Positions 13,272 to 17,917 of a stretch of 17,917 nucleotides of DNA are shown here, piece by piece. Under the pieces are notes generated by a model. That model was not told the DNA's origin. It ran no database searches and was given only the letters and a program-made list of their open reading frames with translations. Both the position numbers and the translations under genes were made by a program. This DNA comes from JAWLCA01 sp050485905 (GTDB lineage Bacteria > Pseudomonadota > Alphaproteobacteria > Rhodobacterales > Rhodobacteraceae). The stretch is from the NCBI GenBank assembly GCA_050485905.1, contig JBJHCH010000081.1, positions 1 to 17,917 on the forward strand, in the 5' to 3' direction. Position 1 is the first letter of the stretch. Each line of letters opens with the position of its first letter.

Positions 13272-13511
13272 ATGCCGGTTGTTGTTCTGATCATCGTGGG
13301 GGCCGCTGCGGGCTTCATCGCCACGCGGCTGATGAAGCTGAACACCGACGTGCCCACCACCATCGCCATCGGCATCGGCGGCGCGCTGGTCGGCGGGCTG
13401 GTGCTGCGCATGGCCAGCACCTTTGCAGGCTGGCTGGGCGGCTTCGTCGGCGCGGTCGCGGGCGCGATGGTGCTGATCTGGCTGTGGCAGACCTATCTGC
13501 GGCGGCGGTGA
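13272..13511 (+). CDS. GlsB/YeaQ/YmgE-family small membrane protein
   Basis: This 79-residue hydrophobic protein has three membrane segments with Gly-rich packing: VVVLIIVGAAAGFIATRLM (3-21), TIAIGIGGALVGGLVLRM (30-47) and FVGAVAGAMVLIWLW (57-71). A basic tail (YLRRR) follows. This is the pattern of the GlsB/YeaQ/YmgE ('transglycosylase-associated') family of inner-membrane proteins, often stress-induced; a molecular function is not established. AGGGG lies 7 bases before the ATG. A candidate promoter precedes it, so it may be expressed apart from fmt. Confidence 0.85.
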   Translation: MPVVVLIIVGAAAGFIATRLMKLNTDVPTTIAIGIGGALVGGLVLRMASTFAGWLGGFVGAVAGAMVLIWLWQTYLRRR

Positions 13512-13544
13512 CTTCGCGGGCCATCCCCCACAATGGTGAATGAC

Positions 13545-14081
13545 ATGGCCGAAATCCGTGGACTGATGGCCTGCAGCCTTGACGGTTTTGTCGCGGATTC
13601 CACGGGCGGTGTCGGCTGGCTGGAGCCCTGGCATGGGGTCGATTGGGGCTTCGCGGCCTTCATGGCCGAGATCGGAACCGTGGTGATTGGCCGGCGCACC
13701 TATGACGACGCCTGCGCCCTGTCGGCCGACTGGCCCTATCCGGGCAAGCGCGCCATCGTGCTGACCTCTCGCCCGCTGGATGCGCGGCGCGGCGAGGCAG
13801 AGGTGTGGTCGGGCGATCTGCACGCCCTGACGGCCGAACTGCGGCAGGGGAACGGCGACGCCTGGATCGTCGGCGGGCCGGGATTGCAGGCCGATCTCCT
13901 GGCCCAGGGTGCGCTGGACAGGCTGCAGATCTGCCTTGTTCCGATACTGCTCGGGCGCGGGCTGCGACTGTTTCCCCAGGGGCCGACACCGCCCTGCGCG
14001 GCAGAGCTTTCTTCCGTGACGCCCCTCCCGCAGGGGCTGGTGCTGCTCGACTACCGCTTCGGCTCGTTCTTGGGCGCATAG
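13545..14081 (+). CDS. Dihydrofolate reductase-like (RibD C-terminal domain) family protein
   Basis: This 178-residue single-domain protein of the RibD-C/YyaP-YwjB group has a DHFR-like NADPH-binding fold. Motifs are LMACSLDGFVADSTGGVGWL (N-terminal strand and loop), VVIGRRTYDDA, the ALTSRPL-type strand (AIVLTSRPLDA), WIVGGPGLQADLLAQGALDRLQICLVPILLGRGLRLFP and a C-terminal LVLLDYRF. Such proteins are predicted oxidoreductases of unknown substrate; a true DHFR role is unlikely. ATG 13545 is preceded by GGTGA. ATG 13533 would add four residues (MVND) but has no ribosome binding site. Its 3' end overlaps the convergent TRIC gene by 31 bases. Confidence 0.88.
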   Translation: MAEIRGLMACSLDGFVADSTGGVGWLEPWHGVDWGFAAFMAEIGTVVIGRRTYDDACALSADWPYPGKRAIVLTSRPLDARRGEAEVWSGDLHALTAELRQGNGDAWIVGGPGLQADLLAQGALDRLQICLVPILLGRGLRLFPQGPTPPCAAELSSVTPLPQGLVLLDYRFGSFLGA

Positions 14082-14698
14082 CCCTTGTAGACCGGCAGGC
14101 GCCAGCCAAACAGCAGGCTGCCCGCGCGCAGGGTCAGCGTGACAATCGCGCAGGTCAGCAGCGCCGCCGCCATGTCCAGCCCGGCCCACAGCACGGCCAG
14201 CGCCGCACCGGCGCCCGTGAATGCACAGGTGACGTAAAGCTCGCCCTGTTTCAGCACCAGCGGCACCTCGTTGCACACGACATCGCGCATCAACCCGCCG
14301 AAACAGCCCGTCGCCACCCCCATCAGCAGCACGATGCCCCAGGACTGTCCCATCCCCACCGCCACCGCGACACCGGCGGGCACGGCCACGGCCAGCGCGC
14401 AGGCATCCAGCCACAGCAGCGCACGATACCGGCTTTCCAGCAGATGCGCGGTGAAGAAGACCACCACCGCCGCCGCGCTGGCGACGGCGATGAAGCCGGG
14501 ATCGGCCACCCAGAACACCTGATCGCGGTTCAGGATCACGTCGCGCAGCGTGCCGCCCCCCACCGCCGTCAGGCAGGCGATGAAGATGAAGCCCACGATA
14601 TCCAGTTGCGACCGGCTGGCGACCAGCGCGCCGGTCAGGGCAAAGACCGCCACCGCGGCATAATCAAGCCAGTGCGCGGCAGGCAGCGCGCCGATCAT
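14051..14698 (-). CDS. TRIC/YadS-type (UPF0126) cation channel family membrane protein
   Basis: This 215-residue inner-membrane protein has about seven hydrophobic helices arranged as two homologous halves. Each half carries the family's Gly-rich signature: AVGGGTLRDVILNRDQVFWV and ATGCFGGLMRDVVCNEVPLVL. This repeat is diagnostic for the UPF0126 family, whose bacterial members form trimeric potassium-permeable channels (TRIC). I chose ATG 14698 because it overlaps the rnhA stop (ATGA) and the first helix begins a few residues later. The longer in-frame extension to 14845 lies wholly inside rnhA. It is the second gene of an rnhA-TRIC operon. Confidence 0.93.
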   Translation of the reverse strand: MIGALPAAHWLDYAAVAVFALTGALVASRSQLDIVGFIFIACLTAVGGGTLRDVILNRDQVFWVADPGFIAVASAAAVVVFFTAHLLESRYRALLWLDACALAVAVPAGVAVAVGMGQSWGIVLLMGVATGCFGGLMRDVVCNEVPLVLKQGELYVTCAFTGAGAALAVLWAGLDMAAALLTCAIVTLTLRAGSLLFGWRLPVYKGYAPKNEPKR

Positions 14699-15165
14699 TC
14701 CGCCGCCCGCGCGTTCGGCTTGAAGGGCGCCATTCCCGCGCGGGCCAGTTCGTCGGCCCGCTCGTTCTCGGCATGGCCCGCGTGGCCCTTGATCCAGCGC
14801 CAGTGCACCGTGTGGCGCTCGCGCGCCGCATCCAGCCGCTGCCACAGGTCCACATTCTTCACCGGCTTGCCCGATGCGATGCGCCAGCCCTTGCGCTTCC
14901 AGCCCGCCAGCCAGTCGGTGATGCCGTTCTTCACATAGGCGCTGTCGGTGACGATGGTGATCTCGGACGGGCGGCTCAGGCTTTCCAGCGCACTGATCGC
15001 CGCCATCAACTCCATCCGGTTGTTCGTGGTGTCCGCCTCGCCCCCCGACAACTCGCGCTCTCGCAGCACCCGGTCGCCGTCGCGCGCAACCAGCAGCACA
15101 CCCCAGCCCCCGGGGCCGGGATTGCCGCTGCAGGCACCGTCGGTATAGGCGAAAAGCTCGGCCAT
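14695..15165 (-). CDS. rnhA: Ribonuclease HI
   Basis: RNase HI cuts the RNA strand of RNA-DNA hybrids (R-loops, Okazaki primers). The 156-residue protein has the full DEDD-type active site: D9 in AYTDGACSGNPGPGGWG, E52 in TTNNRMELMAAISAL, D74 in IVTDSAYVKNGI and D138 in NERADELAR. H128 lies in the flexible loop of WIKGHAGH. The basic protrusion WLAGWKRKGWR is present. The ATG at 15165 matches the family's start (MAE.xFAYTDGACSGN); a longer frame to 15249 would run into the repeat region. No Shine-Dalgarno is visible before this ATG, and a candidate promoter at 15175-15203 would give a nearly leaderless mRNA. Confidence 0.97.
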   Translation of the reverse strand: MAELFAYTDGACSGNPGPGGWGVLLVARDGDRVLRERELSGGEADTTNNRMELMAAISALESLSRPSEITIVTDSAYVKNGITDWLAGWKRKGWRIASGKPVKNVDLWQRLDAARERHTVHWRWIKGHAGHAENERADELARAGMAPFKPNARAAE

Positions 15166-15174
15166 GGCGGGCAG

Positions 15175-15203
15175 TCTAGACCCGATTGCCGCCCGCGCCG
15201 CAA
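15175..15203 (-). promoter_or_regulatory. Candidate rnhA promoter
   Basis: On the minus strand TTGCGG (15203 to 15198), a 17-base spacer and TCTAGA (15180 to 15175) place the start near 15168, only about 3 bases before the rnhA ATG. The -35 fits the local pattern and the -10 is moderate. Confidence 0.35.
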
Positions 15204-15228
15204 GCCCCGGTCTTGGCAAGGCCGGGGC
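15204..15228. repeat. Near-perfect 25-base dyad upstream of rnhA
   Basis: The outer arms are GCCCCGG (15204-15210) and CCGGGGC (15222-15228). Inner arms CTTG (15212-15215) and CAAG (15217-15220) are nested symmetrically around a single central G. Only one symmetric pair (15211/15221) is mismatched. It abuts the rnhA -35 hexamer on its distal side. It could be an operator, or a hairpin ending transcription between the divergent genes. Confidence 0.5.
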
Positions 15229-15235
15229 CAGCACA

Positions 15236-15294
15236 CGCAACGTATGCACGTTGTATGCACGGCAGATGCACGCAGTTCATACGTGATGTGCACA
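15236..15294. repeat. Repeat element, copy 1: five 11-base units
   Basis: After CGCAAC-type entry bases, five consecutive 11-base units follow from 15242: GTATGCACGTT, GTATGCACGGC, AGATGCACGCA, GTTCATACGTG, ATGTGCACACT. The shared core is about TGCACG. Most units alternate purine and pyrimidine throughout, with a phase break at the unit joins. Internal symmetry includes CAACGT-ATGC-ACGTTG (15238-15253) and the palindrome TGTGCACA (15287-15294). The element is 48/59 identical to copy 2, counted by eye. Confidence 0.85.
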
Positions 15295-15338
15295 CTCCGC
15301 CACCGCCACCCCGTTGCGCGCCGGCCACGGGCGGCGTT

Positions 15339-15397
15339 CGCAACGTATGCACGTAGTATGCACGCGATGTGTACGTGAATCATACGTGGTGTGCACA
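15339..15397. repeat. Repeat element, copy 2: five 11-base units
   Basis: This begins with the same 16 bases as copy 1 and has the units GTATGCACGTA, GTATGCACGCG, ATGTGTACGTG, AATCATACGTG and GTGTGCACAGG. It is in the same orientation, 103 bases downstream of copy 1. The first two units and the last half are the best conserved, and the differences preserve purine-pyrimidine alternation. It ends 17 bases before the nitrilase -35 hexamer, an upstream-activator position (about -52 to -110). Confidence 0.85.
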
Positions 15398-15413
15398 GGC
15401 CCCGGCGGTCCGG

Positions 15414-15442
15414 TTGCGACCCGTCCGACGCGCCCCTATAAC
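15414..15442 (+). promoter_or_regulatory. Promoter of the nitrilase-family gene
   Basis: TTGCGA (15414-15419), a 17-base spacer and TATAAC (15437-15442) form a good housekeeping promoter with a start near 15449, 18 bases before the ATG at 15467. Confidence 0.65.
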
Positions 15443-15466
15443 CCGGTGATCGACAGGAGCCCGCCC

Positions 15467-16351
15467 ATGAAGATCGCCGCCGCCGCCTATCCGCTCGACT
15501 GGTTCGACAGCTTCGATGGCTATGAGGAAAAGCTCTCGCGCTGGGTGGCAGAGGCGGCCGGGAACGGCGCCAACCTGTTGGTTTTCCCAGAATATAGCGC
15601 GATGGAACTCGCCAGCCTGGGCGGCGCAGAGGTGGCTGCCGACCTTGAGCAATCGCTGCGCGAAGTCGCCCGCCACCGCGACGCCGCCGACGCACTCCAC
15701 GTCCGCTTGGCCGCCCAACATGGCGTGCATATCCTCGGCGCCTCTGGCCCCGTCTATCCGGGTGACCGCCCCGTGAACCGCGCAACCCTTTACAATGAAA
15801 CGGGAATCCTGGGCCATCAGGACAAACAGATCATGACCCGGTTCGAGCGTGACGACTGGGACGTGCACCCCGGCGGCCCCCTGCGCCTGTTCGACACGCC
15901 GCTCGGCAAGATCGGTGTCGTCATCTGCTACGACAGCGAATTCCCCCTGTTCGCCCGCGCCCAGGCCGAGGCCGGGGCCGAGATCCTGCTCGCCCCCTCA
16001 GCCACCGAAACCCTCGCCGGCTTTACCCGCGTGCGCGTGGGATCGATGGCAAGGGCGCTGGAAAATCAATGCGTTGTCGTCCATTCGCCGCTGGTCGGAT
16101 CCGCCCCCTGGTGCGCGGGGGTCGAGGAGAACCGCGGCCGCGCGTCGATCTACGGCCCACCCGACCGCGGCTGGCCAGAGACCGGAATACTGGCCGAAGC
16201 CCCCATGGATATCCCCGGCTGGGCCTATGCCGATGTCAGCCGCGACGCCATTGCCGAGGTGCGGCGCGACGGCGGCGTGCTGAACTTCGCCCACTGGGCC
16301 GAACAACCCCCGCGTGCAAAATCCGTCGAAATCGTCTCTACCGCACCCTGA
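15467..16351 (+). CDS. Carbon-nitrogen hydrolase (nitrilase superfamily amidohydrolase)
   Basis: This 294-residue cytoplasmic enzyme of the nitrilase superfamily has the complete Glu-Lys-Cys triad: E42 in LLVFPEYSAMEL, K120 in GHQDKQIMTRFE and C154 in KIGVVICYDSEFPLFAR. The segment after Cys (DSEFP, then GAEILLAPSATETLAGFTRVRVGSMARALENQ) supports an amidase or N-carbamoyl/omega-amidase-like enzyme rather than a true nitrilase, but the substrate cannot be told. Homology begins at MKIAAAAYPLDWF, and AGGAG lies 7 bases upstream, so ATG 15467 is the start; the longer frame from 15314 runs through the repeats. It is divergent from rnhA and followed by a small terminator-like hairpin. Confidence 0.93.
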   Translation: MKIAAAAYPLDWFDSFDGYEEKLSRWVAEAAGNGANLLVFPEYSAMELASLGGAEVAADLEQSLREVARHRDAADALHVRLAAQHGVHILGASGPVYPGDRPVNRATLYNETGILGHQDKQIMTRFERDDWDVHPGGPLRLFDTPLGKIGVVICYDSEFPLFARAQAEAGAEILLAPSATETLAGFTRVRVGSMARALENQCVVVHSPLVGSAPWCAGVEENRGRASIYGPPDRGWPETGILAEAPMDIPGWAYADVSRDAIAEVRRDGGVLNFAHWAEQPPRAKSVEIVSTAP

Positions 16352-16352
16352 T

Positions 16353-16374
16353 CGCGGTATAGTTCGCGCTTTTT
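16353..16374 (+). terminator. Possible weak terminator after the nitrilase-family gene
   Basis: CGCGG (16353-16357) can pair with TTCGCG-side bases (16364-16368) around a TATAGT loop, followed by five T's (16370-16374), directly after the stop codon. The stem has only five pairs including one G-T, so termination would be partial. The loop TATAGT might instead be a -10 element. Confidence 0.35.
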
Positions 16375-16384
16375 CCTTGAAATC

Positions 16385-16429
16385 GTGCCCTTTCGGGCGC
16401 ATCTACTTGCGCGCCCGGCGCGACCGGGC
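16385..16429 (+). promoter_or_regulatory. Two hairpins in the infA upstream region
   Basis: Hairpin 1 is GTGCCC-TTTC-GGGCGC (16385-16400) with six pairs including one G-U. Hairpin 2 is GCCCGG-CGCGA-CCGGGC (16413-16429) with six GC pairs. A TTGAAA (16377-16382) could be a -35 hexamer with a poor -10 near 16400, in which case only hairpin 2 would be transcribed. The ribosome binding site GGAG (16441-16444) follows hairpin 2. Confidence 0.4.
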
Positions 16430-16449
16430 CGTTCAAGGATGGAGTGACC

Positions 16450-16668
16450 ATGGCCAAGGAAGAACTGCTCGAATTTCCAGGCGTCGTGAAGGAACTCCTG
16501 CCCAATGCGACGTTTCGGGTCGAGCTGGAAAACGGCCATGAGATCATCGCACATACGGCAGGAAAGATGCGCAAGAACCGGATCCGCGTGCTCGCAGGCG
16601 ACCGGGTTCAGGTAGAGATGACGCCCTATGACCTGACCAAGGGCCGGATCAACTACCGCTTCAAGTGA
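16450..16668 (+). CDS. infA: Translation initiation factor IF-1
   Basis: IF-1 binds the A site of the 30S subunit during initiation. The 72-residue S1/OB-fold protein shows the near-invariant pattern AKEELLEFPGVVKELLPNATFRV, ENGHEIIAHTAGKMRKNRIRVLAGD and the C-terminal TPYDLTKGRINYRFK. Length is exactly that of the family. GGAG lies 5 bases before ATG 16450; a GTG at 16444 would add two residues and is unlikely. The TGA overlaps the GTG start of the next gene (GTGA), giving infA-maf coupling. Confidence 0.97.
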   Translation: MAKEELLEFPGVVKELLPNATFRVELENGHEIIAHTAGKMRKNRIRVLAGDRVQVEMTPYDLTKGRINYRFK

Positions 16669-17240
16669 CGCCCCGGCTGATCCTCGGGTCCGCCAGCCCT
16701 CGACGGCTTGACCTGCTGGCCCAGATCGGGCTGGTGCCAGACGCGGTGCGCCCGACCGACATCGATGAAACGCCCTTGAAGGGTGAATTGCCGCGCCCCT
16801 ACTGCGCCCGGATCGCCCGTGCCAAGGTCGAAGCGACACCGGCAGAGGGCGATGACGTGGTGCTCTGCGCCGATACCACCGTAGCCCTTGGCCGCCGTAT
16901 CCTTGGAAAGCCCGCCGACGCCGGCGAGGCAGCGCGGTTCCTTATTGCCCTGGGCGGGCGTCGGCATCAGGTCATCACCGCAGTCGCCGTGCGCCGGGGA
17001 TCGCGCGTCTGGATGCGAGAGGTCGAGACCGCGGTAAAGATGAAGCGCCTTTCGGATCACGAGTTGAGCGCCTATCTCGCCTCGGACGATTGGCGGGGCA
17101 AGGCCGGGGGCTACGGCATCCAGGGCCTTGCCGGGGCTTTCATCCCTTGGATTTCAGGCAGTTTCACCGGCGTCGTGGGGCTGCCGCTGGCGGAAACCGC
17201 TACGCTGCTGTCGGCCGCCGGGCTGCGGGTACCGGCATGA
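16665..17240 (+). CDS. maf: Maf-family nucleoside triphosphate pyrophosphatase
   Basis: Maf proteins hydrolyse non-canonical or excess nucleoside triphosphates to monophosphates. The 191-residue protein has the N-terminal LILGSASPRRLDLLAQIGL with the SPRR substrate loop (11-14), TDIDETPLKGELP, VVLCADTTVALG with the catalytic Asp (70), ILGKPADAGEAARFL and the C-terminal KAGGYGIQGLAGAFIPWISGSFTGVVGLPL. The ITAVAV segment and IQGLAGAFI suggest the dTTP/UTP (YhdE-like) branch, although the usual GKPxDxxEA and SY residues vary. The start is GTG 16665 overlapping infA. The stop overlaps the ATG of the RNase gene. The infA-maf-RNase E/G order is familiar in Alphaproteobacteria. Confidence 0.94.
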   Translation: MTPRLILGSASPRRLDLLAQIGLVPDAVRPTDIDETPLKGELPRPYCARIARAKVEATPAEGDDVVLCADTTVALGRRILGKPADAGEAARFLIALGGRRHQVITAVAVRRGSRVWMREVETAVKMKRLSDHELSAYLASDDWRGKAGGYGIQGLAGAFIPWISGSFTGVVGLPLAETATLLSAAGLRVPA

Positions 17241-17917
17241 AGGGCCGCGCGGTGATCCTGGGCCGCATCGCTGGACGAGAGGCTGCGGCGCTGATGATCG
17301 ACGGCCAGTTGGAAGACCTGCTCATCGCCCCGCCAGAGGACGGACCTGCCGCCCCCGGCGCCATCCTGCGCGGCATCGTGGACCGCCCCGTAAAGGGGCT
17401 GGGCGGTGTCTTCGTAAAGCTGCCGGGCGAGAGCGGTTTCCTGCGTCAGGCGGGCGGATTGCGTCCGGGCCAGCCGGTGCTGGTGCAGGTCTCTGGCGTG
17501 GCAGAGCCGGGCAAGGCCGTGCCGGTCACCACGCGACTTCTGTTAAAGGGCCGCTGCGCAATCGTCACGCCCGGCGCGCCGGGCCTGAACATCGCCCGCG
17601 GCATCCGCGACGCCACCGCTCAGGACCGGCTGACCGCGCTGGCCGAGGCCGGGATGGCAGGGGCGAACCCCTCGCTTGGCCTGATTCTGCGCTCTGCCGC
17701 CGAGGCCGCGCCGGAGGATGAGATCTCTGGCGAACTGAACGACCTGCGCCGTCTGGCCGAGGCGGTTCTGGCCGATCAGACCGGCGGCCTGGAACTGCTT
17801 GTCGATGCACCCGGCCCGCACGACCTCGCCGCGCGCGACTGGTCCCACCCTGCCCCCGACGCGCTGGAGGATGGCGCCGACGCCTTTGCCGTGCATGGGG
17901 TCGAGGATGCCGTCGCG
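17237..17917 (+). CDS. Ribonuclease E/G family protein, N-terminal part (cut by window edge)
   Basis: From the ATG at 17237 an unbroken frame of 227 codons runs to the window end. It begins MKGRAVILGRIAGREAAALMIDGQLEDLL, then has GAILRGIVDRPVKGLGGVFVKLPGESGFLRQAGGLRPGQPVLVQVSGVAEPGKAVPVT, an S1-like RNA-binding region (about 35-95). LLLKGRCAIVTPGAPGLNIARGI (about 97-120) follows and is typical of RNase G/E. The catalytic DNase I-like domain with its two Asp residues lies beyond the window. The short form without a long N-terminal extension, and its place after infA-maf, fit the RNase G-like paralogue rather than the large degradosome RNase E. The start overlaps the maf stop (ATGA). Confidence 0.92.
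   Translation, partial: MKGRAVILGRIAGREAAALMIDGQLEDLLIAPPEDGPAAPGAILRGIVDRPVKGLGGVFVKLPGESGFLRQAGGLRPGQPVLVQVSGVAEPGKAVPVTTRLLLKGRCAIVTPGAPGLNIARGIRDATAQDRLTALAEAGMAGANPSLGLILRSAAEAAPEDEISGELNDLRRLAEAVLADQTGGLELLVDAPGPHDLAARDWSHPAPDALEDGADAFAVHGVEDAVA

Larger units (their letters stand above)
15166..15466. other. 301-base divergent intergenic region with structured repeats
   Basis: This gap between divergent rnhA and the nitrilase-family gene contains no credible coding sequence; the open frames crossing it are extensions of neighbouring genes. In order it holds a candidate rnhA promoter (15175-15203), a near-perfect 25-base dyad (15204-15228), the first repeat element (15236-15294), a 44-base GC-rich spacer, the second repeat element (15339-15397) and the nitrilase promoter (15414-15442). 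The repeats differ sharply in base pattern from the surrounding GC-rich DNA. Confidence 0.8.

Noticed and set aside
12888..14414. 508-codon minus-strand frame spanning fmt to the TRIC gene
   Set aside because: It crosses several genes with clear homology in other frames. The sequence is low complexity with no motif.
14699..14845. N-terminal extension of the TRIC-type protein
   Set aside because: It is entirely inside rnhA in another frame and gives Arg/Gly/Ala-rich shadow sequence; the ATGA overlap at 14695-14698 gives the natural start.
13805..14938. 377-codon plus-strand frame across the DHFR-like, TRIC and rnhA genes
   Set aside because: It runs antisense through TRIC and rnhA and shows no domain; it is a shadow frame.
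15236..15397. CRISPR array or tandem-repeat protein in the rnhA/nitrilase gap
   Set aside because: There are only two diverged long copies with internal 11-base units, no regular unique spacers and no cas genes. Frames crossing it give Met-His-Val-Val-Cys-Thr-like repeats with no ribosome binding site, explained by the DNA repeat.
15236..15397. Chromosomal replication origin with DnaA boxes
   Set aside because: TATGCAC matches only the centre of the DnaA box. The outer bases are G instead of T/A, there is no AT-rich unwinding element, and neighbouring genes are not typical of alphaproteobacterial origins.

Overview
The window is GC-rich (long stretches look above 65% G+C). Its gene content and protein sequences match the Rhodobacterales (Alphaproteobacteria; Rhodobacter/Paracoccus-like). 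Supporting signs are the tandem def / def-like / fmt cluster, the infA-maf-RNase E/G cluster, the nrdR-ribD pair, rplM-rpsI, an SseB-family gene, and promoters of the TTGnnn-N16/17-TAtaat-like alphaproteobacterial type. This is a recognition-based inference; no database search was run. The region looks chromosomal and housekeeping in character. I see no transposon, integrase, prophage, CRISPR array, tRNA or rRNA.

Layout, left to right. The first 63 bases are the 5' end of lon on the minus strand, with a shared upstream region to a plus-strand PACE-type efflux gene. That gene's frame runs into a convergent membrane-anchored small protein. An alpha/beta hydrolase and a small 91-residue protein behind a textbook FNR-type box follow. 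Next comes the minus-strand operon nrdR-ribD (dNTP-synthesis regulator and riboflavin enzyme). A plus-strand trio of RidA/YoaB-like protein, [4Fe-4S] uracil-DNA-glycosylase-like protein and SseB-family protein then leads to the ribosomal operon rplM-rpsI, which ends in a strong bidirectional terminator. The minus strand then carries a lytic transglycosylase and a glutathionyl-hydroquinone reductase. After a small conserved plus-strand protein comes a minus-strand PatB/MalY-type C-S lyase.

From 11.2 to 13.2 kb lies the translation-start cluster def, a catalytically degenerate def paralogue, and fmt. It is followed by a GlsB/YeaQ-type membrane protein and a RibD-C/DHFR-like reductase. A minus-strand pair (rnhA, then a TRIC/YadS-type channel) is divergent from a nitrilase-family amidohydrolase. 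The window ends with infA-maf-RNase E/G, whose last gene is cut by the window edge. Many neighbouring genes overlap by 4 bases (ATGA or GTGA), which implies translational coupling.

The most unusual structure is in the 301-base rnhA/nitrilase intergenic region. Two diverged copies of a ~59-base element each consist of five 11-base units with strict purine-pyrimidine alternation and a GTATGCACG-like core. They lie just upstream of a good promoter for the nitrilase gene. Other points worth a second look are the class-II FNR site at -41.5 plus an 18-base perfect palindrome, the active-site-less deformylase paralogue, the PACE gene with an abnormal antisense tail, and a strong hairpin at the predicted 5' end of the rplM mRNA.
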